A stretch of DNA of 64,000 nucleotides from Ectothiorhodospiraceae bacterium (GTDB lineage Bacteria; Pseudomonadota; Gammaproteobacteria; HK1), in the NCBI GenBank assembly GCA_024234875.1, contig JACKNM010000005.1, positions 186,001-250,000 of the forward strand, in the 5' to 3' direction. This document shows, piece by piece, positions 17,564 to 25,131 of the stretch. How positions within the stretch are numbered: the stretch's first letter is position 1; the number at the start of each line of letters is the position of its first letter. Made by a program: the position numbers and the translations under genes. The notes beneath the pieces are model-generated. The model was not told where the DNA came from. It searched no databases and saw nothing but the letters and a program-made list of their open reading frames with translations.

Positions 17564-17734
17564 GTGCAGCGCAGAACCCGCAGAGTGCTGGCCGGGGTGT
17601 TGGTCGTCCTGGGTGTGGCGATGATGGTCATGGCGCCCGCGAGCGCGGGTGGCTCGCCGGCGCTCGGCGTGGTGTTGCTGCTGGCCGGGGTCCTGGTCGA
17701 GGCGATCGGGCTGGTGCTCGAGCATCGGGCGTGA
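17564..17734 (+). CDS. Small two-helix membrane protein, function unknown
   Basis: 56 residues from the GTG at 17564, chosen because GGAGA lies eight bases upstream; longer in-frame starts at 17534 and 17465 have no such site. A basic N-terminus (QRRTRRV) precedes two hydrophobic helices, VLAGVLVVLGVAMMVMAPA and a second one ending VLVEAIGLVLEH. I recognise no family. It sits between the FNR-like box and a CBS-domain gene on the same strand, with 82 bases to the latter, so the pair may form an anaerobically controlled unit. Confidence 0.6.
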   Translation: MQRRTRRVLAGVLVVLGVAMMVMAPASAGGSPALGVVLLLAGVLVEAIGLVLEHRA

Positions 17735-17816
17735 GCGACGCACGCCCGCCGGGGAGCTCGCGCGCGACGCGCCTCGGTTCCCCGCCTGCGCCCCCCGCCG
17801 TTCGCAGGAGGAGATG

Positions 17817-18230
17817 ATGCTCACCGTCGCCCAGCTCATGAACCCCCGACCCGCCACCGTCGGCTCCGACACCATCCTGCGCGAGGCGGCGGCGCTCATG
17901 AACCAGTCGGGCTACCGTCACCTGCCGGTGGTCGACGATGGCAATCTCGTCGGCATGCTGACCGAGCGTGACATCCGCCTGGCCGTGAACTCACCCGCTC
18001 TCGACGACGGCGTCACCGCCCGCGCCGCGCTCCTCGACGACCTCACCGTCGGCGCATGCATGACGCCCGAGCCGGTCGCCACCAGCCCCGACGCCGACGC
18101 CCGCGCGGTCGCCGAGCTGCTCACCCTGCACAAGTTCGGCGCCCTGCCGGTGGTCGAGGGCGGGCGCCTGGTGGGCATCGTGTCGGTGATCGACTTCCTA
18201 CGCCGCTTCGCCGAGCGCGGGGCGGGCTGA
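17817..18230 (+). CDS. Tandem CBS-domain protein
   Basis: 137 residues made of two CBS domains: TVAQLMNPRPATVGSDTILR to about residue 62, and VGACMTPEPVATSPDADARA to about residue 130. Each ends in the HLPVVDDGNLVGMLTERDI / ALPVVEGGRLVGIVSVIDF signature. CBS pairs bind adenosine nucleotides and act as energy or redox sensors. The ATG at 17817 lies five bases after AGGAGG. An overlapping ATG at 17814 is the alternative. Free-standing CBS proteins of this kind are often induced at low oxygen in proteobacteria, which agrees with the upstream FNR-like box; the partner protein is unknown. Confidence 0.9.
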   Translation: MLTVAQLMNPRPATVGSDTILREAAALMNQSGYRHLPVVDDGNLVGMLTERDIRLAVNSPALDDGVTARAALLDDLTVGACMTPEPVATSPDADARAVAELLTLHKFGALPVVEGGRLVGIVSVIDFLRRFAERGAG

Positions 18231-18323
18231 GCGGCGCGCCGAGGCCGCGCGCGCAGCGTGGCGCCAGCAGGAACGGGCACCGTCTGCGGCGGAGCCAGTC
18301 CCCGACCTTCCCCGGGTGGCGGA

Positions 18324-18329
18324 TATACT
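18324..18329 (+). promoter_or_regulatory. -10 element of the TRAP transporter genes
   Basis: TATACT (5 of 6 to TATAAT) lies 18 bases before an in-frame ATG at 18347 and 54 bases before the GTG used here. No convincing -35 is visible. Confidence 0.4.
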
Positions 18330-18382
18330 CGTCGGCCCCGTGCCGCATGGCGCGGATCGCGCCGCTGGAGAGCTCGTCCCCC

Positions 18383-18922
18383 GTGCATCGCCTCGCCGGC
18401 CTCATCGACCGCGTCAACGAGCGCATCGGGCGCGCGGTGTCGTGGCTGACGCTCGCGATGGTGCTGGTGGTGCTGGTGGTGGTGGTGATGCGCTACGTCT
18501 TCGGGCTCGGCTCGGTGTGGCTGCAGGAGTCGATCGTCTACCTGCACGCCACGGTGCTCATGCTCGCGGCGGGTTACACCCTGCTCCACGACGGGCACGT
18601 GCGCTGCGACGTCCTCTACGCCCGAGCCAGCCGGCGCCGGCGCGCGATGGTGGACCTGGTCGGTGTGCTGGCCCTGCTGCTGCCGACCTGCGCGCTCGTC
18701 GCTTGGACCTCGTGGCCCCAGGTCGCCCTGGCATGGTCGATCCGTGAGGGCTCGCCCGAGGGTGCGCTCGGCATCCCGGCGGTGTGGCTGCTCAAGTCGC
18801 TCCTGATCGCCTTTCCGGTCCTGCTCGGTCTGCAGGGGGTGGCGCTCGCGGCGCGCGCGCTCGGGGTGCTGGTCGGCGATGCGGGGGCGGGGACGGCGTC
18901 GAGCGCCGAGCCCGGTCGCTGA
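18383..18922 (+). CDS. dctQ: TRAP transporter small permease (DctQ type)
   Basis: 179 residues with four predicted membrane helices, the DctQ layout. Landmarks are the N-terminal helix VSWLTLAMVLVVLVVVVMRY, the conserved LQESIVYLHATVLMLAAGYT helix and GHVRCDVLYARAS. DctQ assists the DctM permease in sodium-driven uptake of carboxylic acids delivered by a periplasmic binding protein. I use the GTG at 18383, with GGAGAG ten bases upstream; ATG 18347 would add 12 residues. DctM follows after 11 bases. No DctP binding-protein gene lies nearby. Confidence 0.88.
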   Translation: MHRLAGLIDRVNERIGRAVSWLTLAMVLVVLVVVVMRYVFGLGSVWLQESIVYLHATVLMLAAGYTLLHDGHVRCDVLYARASRRRRAMVDLVGVLALLLPTCALVAWTSWPQVALAWSIREGSPEGALGIPAVWLLKSLLIAFPVLLGLQGVALAARALGVLVGDAGAGTASSAEPGR

Positions 18923-18933
18923 GCGCCGTCGCG

Positions 18934-20496
18934 GTGGCGACGTGGCTCGATCTCGCGATGGTGGCGGTGCTTTGCGTGCTGGTGCTCGCGGGGTTCCCGG
19001 TCGCGTTCACGCTCGCTGGCTGCGCGGTCGCGTTCGCCGGTCTCGGCATCGCCCTCGGGGTCTTCGACCCGGCCTTCCTCGGCTTCGTCCCCAATCGCAT
19101 CTACGGGGTGATGACCAACGAGGTGCTGGTCGCGGTACCGCTGTTCGTGTTCATGGGGGTGACGCTCGAGCGCTCCCGGGTCGCCGAGGATCTGCTGGAG
19201 ACGATGGGCCAGCTCTTCGGCCGGGTGCGCGGTGGTCTCGGGATCGCGGTGTGCGTGGTCGGCGCGTTGCTCGCGGCCTCGACCGGCATCGTCGGCGCGA
19301 CGGTGGTGACCATGGGGCTGCTGTCGCTGCCGGTGATGTTGCGTCGCGGCTACGACCCCGCGCTCGCCAGCGGCACCATCGCCGCCGCCGGCACGCTCGG
19401 CCAGATCATCCCGCCATCGATCGTGCTCGTGGTGCTCGGGGATCAGATCTCGACCGCGCACCAGGAGGCCCAGCGCGCGCTCGGCAACTTCGCCCCGGAG
19501 CCGGTCTCGGTCGGCGATCTCTTCGCCGGCGCGATGGTCCCGGGCCTGGTGCTGGTGGTCCTCTACGTGACCTACCTCGCGACGCTCGCCTGGCTGCGGC
19601 CGGGCTCGGCCCCCCCGATCGACCGCGACCCACGCGCGCCGGCGGCCATCGGGCCGCGCCTCGCGCGCGCCCTGGTCGCACCCCTGGTCCTGGTGATCGC
19701 GGTGCTCGGCTCGATTCTGGCCGGGGCCGCCACCCCGACCGAGGCTGCCGGACTCGGCGCGGCGGGGGCCATCCTGCTCGCTGGCGCTCGAGTCGCACCG
19801 GGCGCGGCGCGTCCGGTGGGTCTCGCCGCGCTCGCCCTGGCAGGCATGCTGGCCCTGGCCCGGACCTTCGATCTGCGCCTCGCGCGCGACCACCTCGCGT
19901 CGGGGGAGGTGGTCGCCATCGGCGTGGCGCTGGTGCTCGGCGTGGTGCTGGCGGGGGGCATCGTGTGGTCGCTCGTGCGACTGCGCGCGGTCGGTGTCCT
20001 CGGGCCGATCGTCGGGGCCACCGCACGCCTCACCGCGATGGTCTTCGTGGTCGTCATCGGTGCCCAGCTCTTCTCGCTGGTGTTTCGGGGTTTCGGTGGG
20101 GACGAGACCGTCGAGCGCATCCTCGGCCATGTCCCGGGCGGTGTCGTCGGCGCGATGCTGGCGGTGATGGCGCTGGTCTTCGTGCTCGGCTTCTTCCTCG
20201 AGTTCATCGAGATCACGTACATCGTGGTGCCGATCGTCGGGCCGGTGCTGCTCGCTCTCGGGGTGGACCCGATCTGGCTCGGGGTGATGATCGCGATGAA
20301 TCTGCAGACCTCGTTCCTGACCCCGCCGTTCGGCTTCGCGCTCTTCTACCTGCGCGGCGTGGCGCCGCCCGAGGTCACCACCGCGGCGATCTATCGCGGC
20401 ATCGTGCCCTTCGTGCTGATCCAGCTCGCGATGCTCGCGCTGCTGGCGGCGTTTCCCGGGATGGCGACCTGGCTGCCGTCGGTGCTCTTCGGGTAG
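18934..20496 (+). CDS. dctM: TRAP transporter large permease (DctM type)
   Basis: 520 residues from a GTG just after dctQ. It has many membrane helices and the DctM landmarks: GFPVAFTLAGCAVAFAGLG, VAVPLFVFMGVTLERS, GALLAASTGIVGATVVTMG, GTLGQIIPPSIVLVVLGDQ, ATPTEAAGLGAAGA and the C-terminal LQTSFLTPPFGFALFYLRG. DctM forms the elevator-type channel for sodium-coupled uptake of dicarboxylates or related acids. It is longer than the usual 425 residues because of an insert with about three extra helices (about residues 280-380), as in some extended TRAP permeases. The substrate cannot be inferred without DctP. Confidence 0.92.
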   Translation: MATWLDLAMVAVLCVLVLAGFPVAFTLAGCAVAFAGLGIALGVFDPAFLGFVPNRIYGVMTNEVLVAVPLFVFMGVTLERSRVAEDLLETMGQLFGRVRGGLGIAVCVVGALLAASTGIVGATVVTMGLLSLPVMLRRGYDPALASGTIAAAGTLGQIIPPSIVLVVLGDQISTAHQEAQRALGNFAPEPVSVGDLFAGAMVPGLVLVVLYVTYLATLAWLRPGSAPPIDRDPRAPAAIGPRLARALVAPLVLVIAVLGSILAGAATPTEAAGLGAAGAILLAGARVAPGAARPVGLAALALAGMLALARTFDLRLARDHLASGEVVAIGVALVLGVVLAGGIVWSLVRLRAVGVLGPIVGATARLTAMVFVVVIGAQLFSLVFRGFGGDETVERILGHVPGGVVGAMLAVMALVFVLGFFLEFIEITYIVVPIVGPVLLALGVDPIWLGVMIAMNLQTSFLTPPFGFALFYLRGVAPPEVTTAAIYRGIVPFVLIQLAMLALLAAFPGMATWLPSVLFG

Positions 20497-20521
20497 ACGC
20501 CGGCCGCTGCGACGAGGCGCC

Positions 20522-21265
20522 TCAGAGGTCGTGGCAGGCGTAGCACAGCCCGGAGCCGGTCGCCGGCAGCACGAGCCCGCCGTGCTCGGCCGAGTACCCG
20601 GCGTGGCAGGAGACGCAGCCGACGGTGCCACCGGGCAGGGCGACCGCGGTCGGCACGCGCTCGAGTTGGCGGTAGCCACCGTAAGCGACGGCGCGTGCGT
20701 AGGGGCGTCCGACGGGGTGGTTCGGGGCGGGCTGGGCGGCGCCGCGGGCGTTGCCGTGCAGCCCGGGTGCGTCGCCGCGTGCGTCGTGGCAGGACAGGCA
20801 CTGGGCCGAATAGGGGTCGAGCCCGTCACCGATCACCGCGCGGGCGTCGAGATGCCCGCGCGAGGCCACCGAGGTGCCGCCGTCCGCCATCGCGTCGAAG
20901 AACTGTGGGCGGTGGCACGCATTGCAGCTGACCGTCGGGCGCCCCGGCGCGGGGCCGTGGACGGCGTGGCAGGTGGCGCAGGTCATGCCGCCGTCGGGGG
21001 CGAGGTGCAGGTTCGCCGGTGCCGTGCTCCCCGGGGAGGCGCCGAGCGGGTGGCTGAACTCCGCCGCCGATTGGTGACAGCCGGCGCAGGCCGGAGAGAC
21101 GTCGAGCGCCGGCGCTGCGGTCGGACGCTCCACGCCGTGGCAGGCGATGCAGTCGAGCCCGTCGTGGGTTGCCGCCGGCACCTCGGTGGCCGCCACCAGC
21201 ACGGCAGCGAGGAGCACCCCCAGCCACCGAGTCACGAAGCACGTCCGGGGCGACATCAGACTCAA
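20522..21265 (-). CDS. Secreted seven-haem cytochrome c
   Basis: 247 residues with a signal peptide (TRWLGVLLAAVLVAATEVPAA). It has seven CXXCH motifs in order: CIACH, CAGCH, CATCH, CNACH, CLSCH, CVSCH and CYACH, with further His residues as likely distal ligands. Such cytochrome c3-like chains pass electrons through the periplasm. The start is TTG at 21265, seven bases after GGAGG; an ATG at 21256 is the alternative. It is apparently monocistronic, ends convergent with dctM, and is separated from the cytochrome locus by the hybrid kinase. Its redox partner is unknown. Confidence 0.9.
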   Translation of the reverse strand: MSLMSPRTCFVTRWLGVLLAAVLVAATEVPAATHDGLDCIACHGVERPTAAPALDVSPACAGCHQSAAEFSHPLGASPGSTAPANLHLAPDGGMTCATCHAVHGPAPGRPTVSCNACHRPQFFDAMADGGTSVASRGHLDARAVIGDGLDPYSAQCLSCHDARGDAPGLHGNARGAAQPAPNHPVGRPYARAVAYGGYRQLERVPTAVALPGGTVGCVSCHAGYSAEHGGLVLPATGSGLCYACHDL

Positions 21266-21584
21266 GGAGCGACCTCCCTCCGCGCCCCGAGCAGGGCCGG
21301 TTGGCGAGCCCGGGGCAGGCTCGTACGGAGAGGGAGTGGCGACCGCGCCTCGCAGTTCTTTAGGGGGGCACTCCGTGGCTGACGACTACGCCACGGAATC
21401 TCAGGAAAACAAAGACTTGCCGAAGAATTTAGTTCTTCGTGCGTGGCGTGCGACTGCCTTCGCGACCGGTGCACGGCGCCTCCCTTGCGTTGCACCGTTG
21501 GCGTGACGTGGACGCAGGCTCACGGCCCGGCCACGGGTCGTCGCGTGCCCCGGTCCGCGGCCTGGAGGCCGCGCGCGCCTCGCC
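21266..21584. other. 319-bp intergenic region upstream of the seven-haem gene
   Basis: No gene is visible. It contains the most AT-rich patch of the neighbourhood (about 21395-21440) around a seven-base inverted repeat at 21421-21439. No sigma-54 site (GG-N10-GC) fits here on either strand. A sigma-70 promoter for the minus-strand cytochrome probably lies in the AT-rich patch but I cannot fix its boxes. Confidence 0.4.
21421..21439. promoter_or_regulatory. Inverted repeat, possible operator
   Basis: CGAAGAA-TTTAG-TTCTTCG is a perfect seven-base inverted repeat inside an AT-rich patch about 155 bases upstream of the seven-haem gene. There is no T-run after it on either strand, so an operator is likelier than a terminator. 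Confidence 0.4.
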
Positions 21585-22151
21585 CTACCGCAGGCCGAGC
21601 ACCAGGGTGCGGAAGTCCGGCAGCGCCGAGGTCACCGTCGCCGCGGGGCCCCAGAGCTGGAAGTACAGGTTGCCCTCGGGCGACTCGACCACCGCCGCGA
21701 GCAACATCTGATCGGGCACCGGAGCGCCGATGGGGCCCATCCCGACGCCGCGGGCGTAGCTCCCGCGCAACGTGACCAGGGTGACCGGCATCGCAGCCAC
21801 CGTGGTGGTCTCGATGGTGGGGTGGACCGGCCCACCGTCCGCGGTCGAGAACTGTGAGGTCCAGCGCGCGATGTTGGCGCTCGCGGAGCCCCCCTGGTTG
21901 CGCCCGAACCAGAACACCGCGAGCGTCGCCTCGCCGACCGGGCCGGGGACCCGGTGCTGGACCACGCGCATGCTGGTTGCCGGTCGCTCCGCCGGCCAAC
22001 CGACCGGCACGTCGCCACGCAGGCCGAGGATCGCGATCTCGACCGTCGCCTGCGCCGCCACCTCTCGTGGCGAAACCGTCCCCAGCACGCACGCGAGCAG
22101 GAGCAGTGCCGTCATCGCGACCACGGTGGCTCCGGAGGTGGGGCGACTCAC
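21585..22151 (-). CDS. Small secreted protein of unknown function
   Basis: 188 residues. A signal peptide (VVAMTALLLLACVLG, cleavage near REVAAQA) precedes a soluble domain with beta-strand character, including FWFGRNQGGSASANIARW, MPVTLVTLRGSYARG and GNLYFQLWGPAATV. I do not recognise a named family. The GTG start overlaps the stop codon of the upstream hybrid kinase as GTGA, so the two proteins are translationally coupled. A secreted partner made with a kinase could be a ligand-binding or accessory factor; this is inference from position only. Confidence 0.75.
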   Translation of the reverse strand: MSRPTSGATVVAMTALLLLACVLGTVSPREVAAQATVEIAILGLRGDVPVGWPAERPATSMRVVQHRVPGPVGEATLAVFWFGRNQGGSASANIARWTSQFSTADGGPVHPTIETTTVAAMPVTLVTLRGSYARGVGMGPIGAPVPDQMLLAAVVESPEGNLYFQLWGPAATVTSALPDFRTLVLGLR

Positions 22152-24901
22152 CGGGGTGACCCGCCGCGGCCGTTGCGTGACAGCAGACCGTCGAGCACGG
22201 CCTCGAGGATGCCCATCGGCACCGGCTTGCTGAGGAACTCGTCCATCCCTGCCGCCAGGCAGCGATCGCGCTCGCCCTCGATCACCAGGCCGGTGACCGC
22301 GAGGATCGGCACCCTCCGCCCCGCCGCCTCGCGCCGCCGGATGAGGCGGGTGGCGCCGTAGCCGTCGACCTCGGGCATCTGGCAGTCCATCAGCACCGCG
22401 TCGTAGTCCCGGCGCTCGAAGGCGTCCACCGCCTCGCGACCGTTGCGCACGCAGTCCACGTCGTAGCCGAGCACGCGCAGCATCATCGACATCGCGTCGC
22501 GGACCGACTCGTCGTCGTCGGCGAGCAGGACGCGGCGAGGAACCGAGCGCTGGCGGCCGGACTCCGGGGCAGGGAGCGGGGAGGGCGTATCGGCGGCGAG
22601 CGGCGCGGCCGGAATCGCGCGCAGCAGCTCCGGCAGGCACGACTGGCGCACCGGCTTCGACAGGTAGCCGTTCACGCCGGCGGCCTCCAGTGCTTCGGTG
22701 TCGACGCGGTCACCGAGCGCGGTGAGCACCACGATGGTCACCTCGGTGCCGACCGATGCCCGCAGCTCCGCGACCAGGTCCGCGCAGGAGCGACCCGCCA
22801 TCGTGTGCTCGACCATGATCAGCGCCGGACGCCGAGTGCGGTCACCGCCGGCGCGCAGCAGCTCCAGGGCGGAGAAGCCGTCGCTCGCCGCGGTCGGCTG
22901 CAGCCCGTGGGCGGCGAGCTGGTCACAGAGCACCGCGCGCATCGCCGGGTTGTCGTCGATGACCAGCACCTGCCGCCCGGCGACGCTCCAGCCGTCGCCG
23001 TCGTCCTCGGGTTCTTGCGGGCTCCGGGTCGGCGTCGGCCGCACTCCGAAGGTCGCGGTGAACCAGAACGCCGAGCCGACATCGCGGGGCTCGAGGCCGA
23101 TCTCGCCACCCATCGCGCGCACCAGGGCCTGGGCGATCGCGAGCCCGATACCGGTGCCGCCACGCTGGCGTGGGGGGCTGTCGTCGCCCTGCTCGAACGG
23201 CTCGAACAGACGTGGTGCCAGCTCCGGTGGCACCCCGATCCCGCTGTCGGAGATGGTGAAGCGCACCCGCACCGTGCCGCTCGCGCCCATCGACGGACCG
23301 GGATCGGGCTCGACGCGAACGCAGACCTCGCCGCGATCGGTGAACTTGACCGCGTTGCCGAGCAGGTGCATCAGCACCTGGCGCAGGTGCCGCGGGTCGC
23401 CGCGCAGTGCCGCCGGCACCGCCGGGTCGATGTAGGCACCGAGCTCGAGCCCCTTGCCGTGGGCGCGCTGGGCGAAGACGTCGACCACCTGCTCGACCAG
23501 CGCCGGCACGTCGAGCTCGAGGCTGTCGGCGGAGATGCGACCGGCGTCGATCCAGGACAGCTCCAGCAAGTCGTCGATGAGCGCGAGCAGGGCGTCGCCA
23601 CTGCGCCGCACGAGCTGGACGCAGCGGCGCTGCTCGGGGTCGAGGTGCGAGCGATCGAGGACGTCGACCACCCCGAGCACCGAGGTCATCGGGGTGCGGA
23701 TCTCGTGGCTCAGGCTGGACAGGAAACGCGACTTGAATCGACTGGCCGCCTCCGCGCTCGACCGCGCCTGCTCGAGCTCGCCCATGATGCGCTCGCGCTC
23801 GGTGGTGTCGCGCACCAGGGCGAGCAGGTAGCGGCGGCCGTCGGCCTCGAAGCAGCCGACGCGGGTCTCGACGCGGACCCGGCGTCCGCCGGCGGCGGTC
23901 AGCTCGCCGGGGAGGGCGATCGAGCGGGTGTACTCCGGCGCCGCCGGTAGCTCGCGCACCGCGGCGAGGTCGAAGCCCGGGTCGAGACGGGCCAGGTTCT
24001 CGCTGAGGAGGGTCTCGCGGTTGGTCCCGAGCATGTCGCAGGCCTGGCGGTTGACGTCGAGGATGTCGCCGCTCGGTGAGAGCAGGAAGAACGCGTCCGC
24101 GGCGTGCTCGACCAGGGCCCGCAGGCGCTGCTCACTGGCCCGGATCTGGCGGTCGCGGTCCTCGATGCCCGCCACCAGGCCGTTGAACGCGCGAGCCAGG
24201 ACCTCGATCTCGTTGCCCTGGCCGCCCCGCGGTGGCACCCCGTCGCCCATGGTGGGGCGGCCGGTGGTGGGGTCGATGGTGGCGCCGACGCGCCGCGCGA
24301 GACCCTCGAGGGGGTCGGTGATGTCGCCGCGGATGCCGCGGGTGAGGCGCATCGCGAGGAGGAAGGAGATCAGCATGACGACCGCGCCGACCGCGGCGTC
24401 GCGCAGCATCCGCGCGTAGAGCCCGGCCAGATCGGCGTGGAGGTCGACGGTGCCCAGGACCTCGCTGCCCTCGCGGATGACGCGGGTCACGTGCAGCCCG
24501 TCGTCGACGCTCGGCACGGGCGTCGCCACCGAGGCCCAGCTCCCGCGCTCGTCGCGCTGGAACGCGGCCACCGCGCTGCCGTCCTCGGCATAGACGGTGG
24601 CGGCACGCAGTCGCGCGTCCTGGCCGAGCGCGTTGAGCGCGTCGTCGAGGCCTCCGGGCGGCTCGGTACGCAGCGCCAGGCGAACGCGCTCCACCAGGAG
24701 CTCGGCGAGGCTCCCGGTCTCGCGCAGGCGGTCGTTACGGAGCGCGTCGAGCTGGTAGACGGAGTAGACGCTGGCGGCGAGAACCAGCGCGAGGGTGCTG
24801 GCGACCAGTGTCAGCAGGCCCAGCTTGCGCTGGACCGGCAGGTCGTGAATGGCGCGCGGCCAATCGCGCAGCGGGAGGACGGCTCGGGACATGCTTCCCA
24901 T
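22148..24901 (-). CDS. Hybrid sensor histidine kinase with two receiver domains
   Basis: 917 residues. An N-terminal membrane helix (about 28-50), a periplasmic sensor of about 120 residues, a second helix (about 172-193), a HAMP linker and a PAS domain (about 265-375) lead to the kinase core: H-box SHEIRTPM, N-box LLGNAVKFTD, G-boxes DSGIGVPP and GGTGIGLAIAQ. Two receivers follow. The second has a normal Asp (VLMDCQMPEVDG), whereas in the first the phosphoacceptor position reads LIMVEHTMAG, with Glu for Asp. No DNA-binding output is attached, so signal must leave through an unlinked partner. It is coupled to the small secreted protein downstream. An FNR-like box lies about 125 bases upstream. 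Confidence 0.93.
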   Translation of the reverse strand: MGSMSRAVLPLRDWPRAIHDLPVQRKLGLLTLVASTLALVLAASVYSVYQLDALRNDRLRETGSLAELLVERVRLALRTEPPGGLDDALNALGQDARLRAATVYAEDGSAVAAFQRDERGSWASVATPVPSVDDGLHVTRVIREGSEVLGTVDLHADLAGLYARMLRDAAVGAVVMLISFLLAMRLTRGIRGDITDPLEGLARRVGATIDPTTGRPTMGDGVPPRGGQGNEIEVLARAFNGLVAGIEDRDRQIRASEQRLRALVEHAADAFFLLSPSGDILDVNRQACDMLGTNRETLLSENLARLDPGFDLAAVRELPAAPEYTRSIALPGELTAAGGRRVRVETRVGCFEADGRRYLLALVRDTTERERIMGELEQARSSAEAASRFKSRFLSSLSHEIRTPMTSVLGVVDVLDRSHLDPEQRRCVQLVRRSGDALLALIDDLLELSWIDAGRISADSLELDVPALVEQVVDVFAQRAHGKGLELGAYIDPAVPAALRGDPRHLRQVLMHLLGNAVKFTDRGEVCVRVEPDPGPSMGASGTVRVRFTISDSGIGVPPELAPRLFEPFEQGDDSPPRQRGGTGIGLAIAQALVRAMGGEIGLEPRDVGSAFWFTATFGVRPTPTRSPQEPEDDGDGWSVAGRQVLVIDDNPAMRAVLCDQLAAHGLQPTAASDGFSALELLRAGGDRTRRPALIMVEHTMAGRSCADLVAELRASVGTEVTIVVLTALGDRVDTEALEAAGVNGYLSKPVRQSCLPELLRAIPAAPLAADTPSPLPAPESGRQRSVPRRVLLADDDESVRDAMSMMLRVLGYDVDCVRNGREAVDAFERRDYDAVLMDCQMPEVDGYGATRLIRRREAAGRRVPILAVTGLVIEGERDRCLAAGMDEFLSKPVPMGILEAVLDGLLSRNGRGGSPR

Positions 24902-25024
24902 CGCGGCTACTGGAACCGCCCCGGCGACCGACGACGCTCAGCGGGGCGGCAAGATGTGGTTGGTCGATTCAAGCAAGGGACATGCCATGGCAGGCGGAGA
25001 CGAAATGTGCCCGAAGAGTCACCA

Positions 25025-25038
25025 TTGATCCAGATCAG
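25025..25038. promoter_or_regulatory. FNR/ANR-like box upstream of the hybrid kinase
   Basis: TTGAT-CCAG-ATCAG matches TTGAT-N4-ATCAA at 9 of 10 positions. It lies in the 230-bp gap between the propeller gene and the hybrid kinase, about 125 bases upstream of the kinase start, so oxygen-responsive transcription of the kinase is plausible. Confidence 0.5.
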
Positions 25039-25067
25039 GCACCACGAGCGGGTCGATTCGGGACGGA

Positions 25068-25119
25068 GGCTTCCCGGAGACGAGAAAGCCACTGACGGGA
25101 TTCTCGCCTCCGGGAAGCC
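25068..25119. repeat. Long inverted repeat (19-base arms) after the propeller gene
   Basis: Positions 25068-25086 pair with 25101-25119 over 19 bases with a single G-T (or A-C) imperfection, around a 14-base centre. Outer arms are GGCTTCCCGGAG and CTCCGGGAAGCC. It starts 13 bases after the propeller gene stop on the minus strand, so a transcript hairpin or terminator is likely, although no T-run follows. Confidence 0.55.
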
Positions 25120-25131
25120 GCAGGGCGCCGC

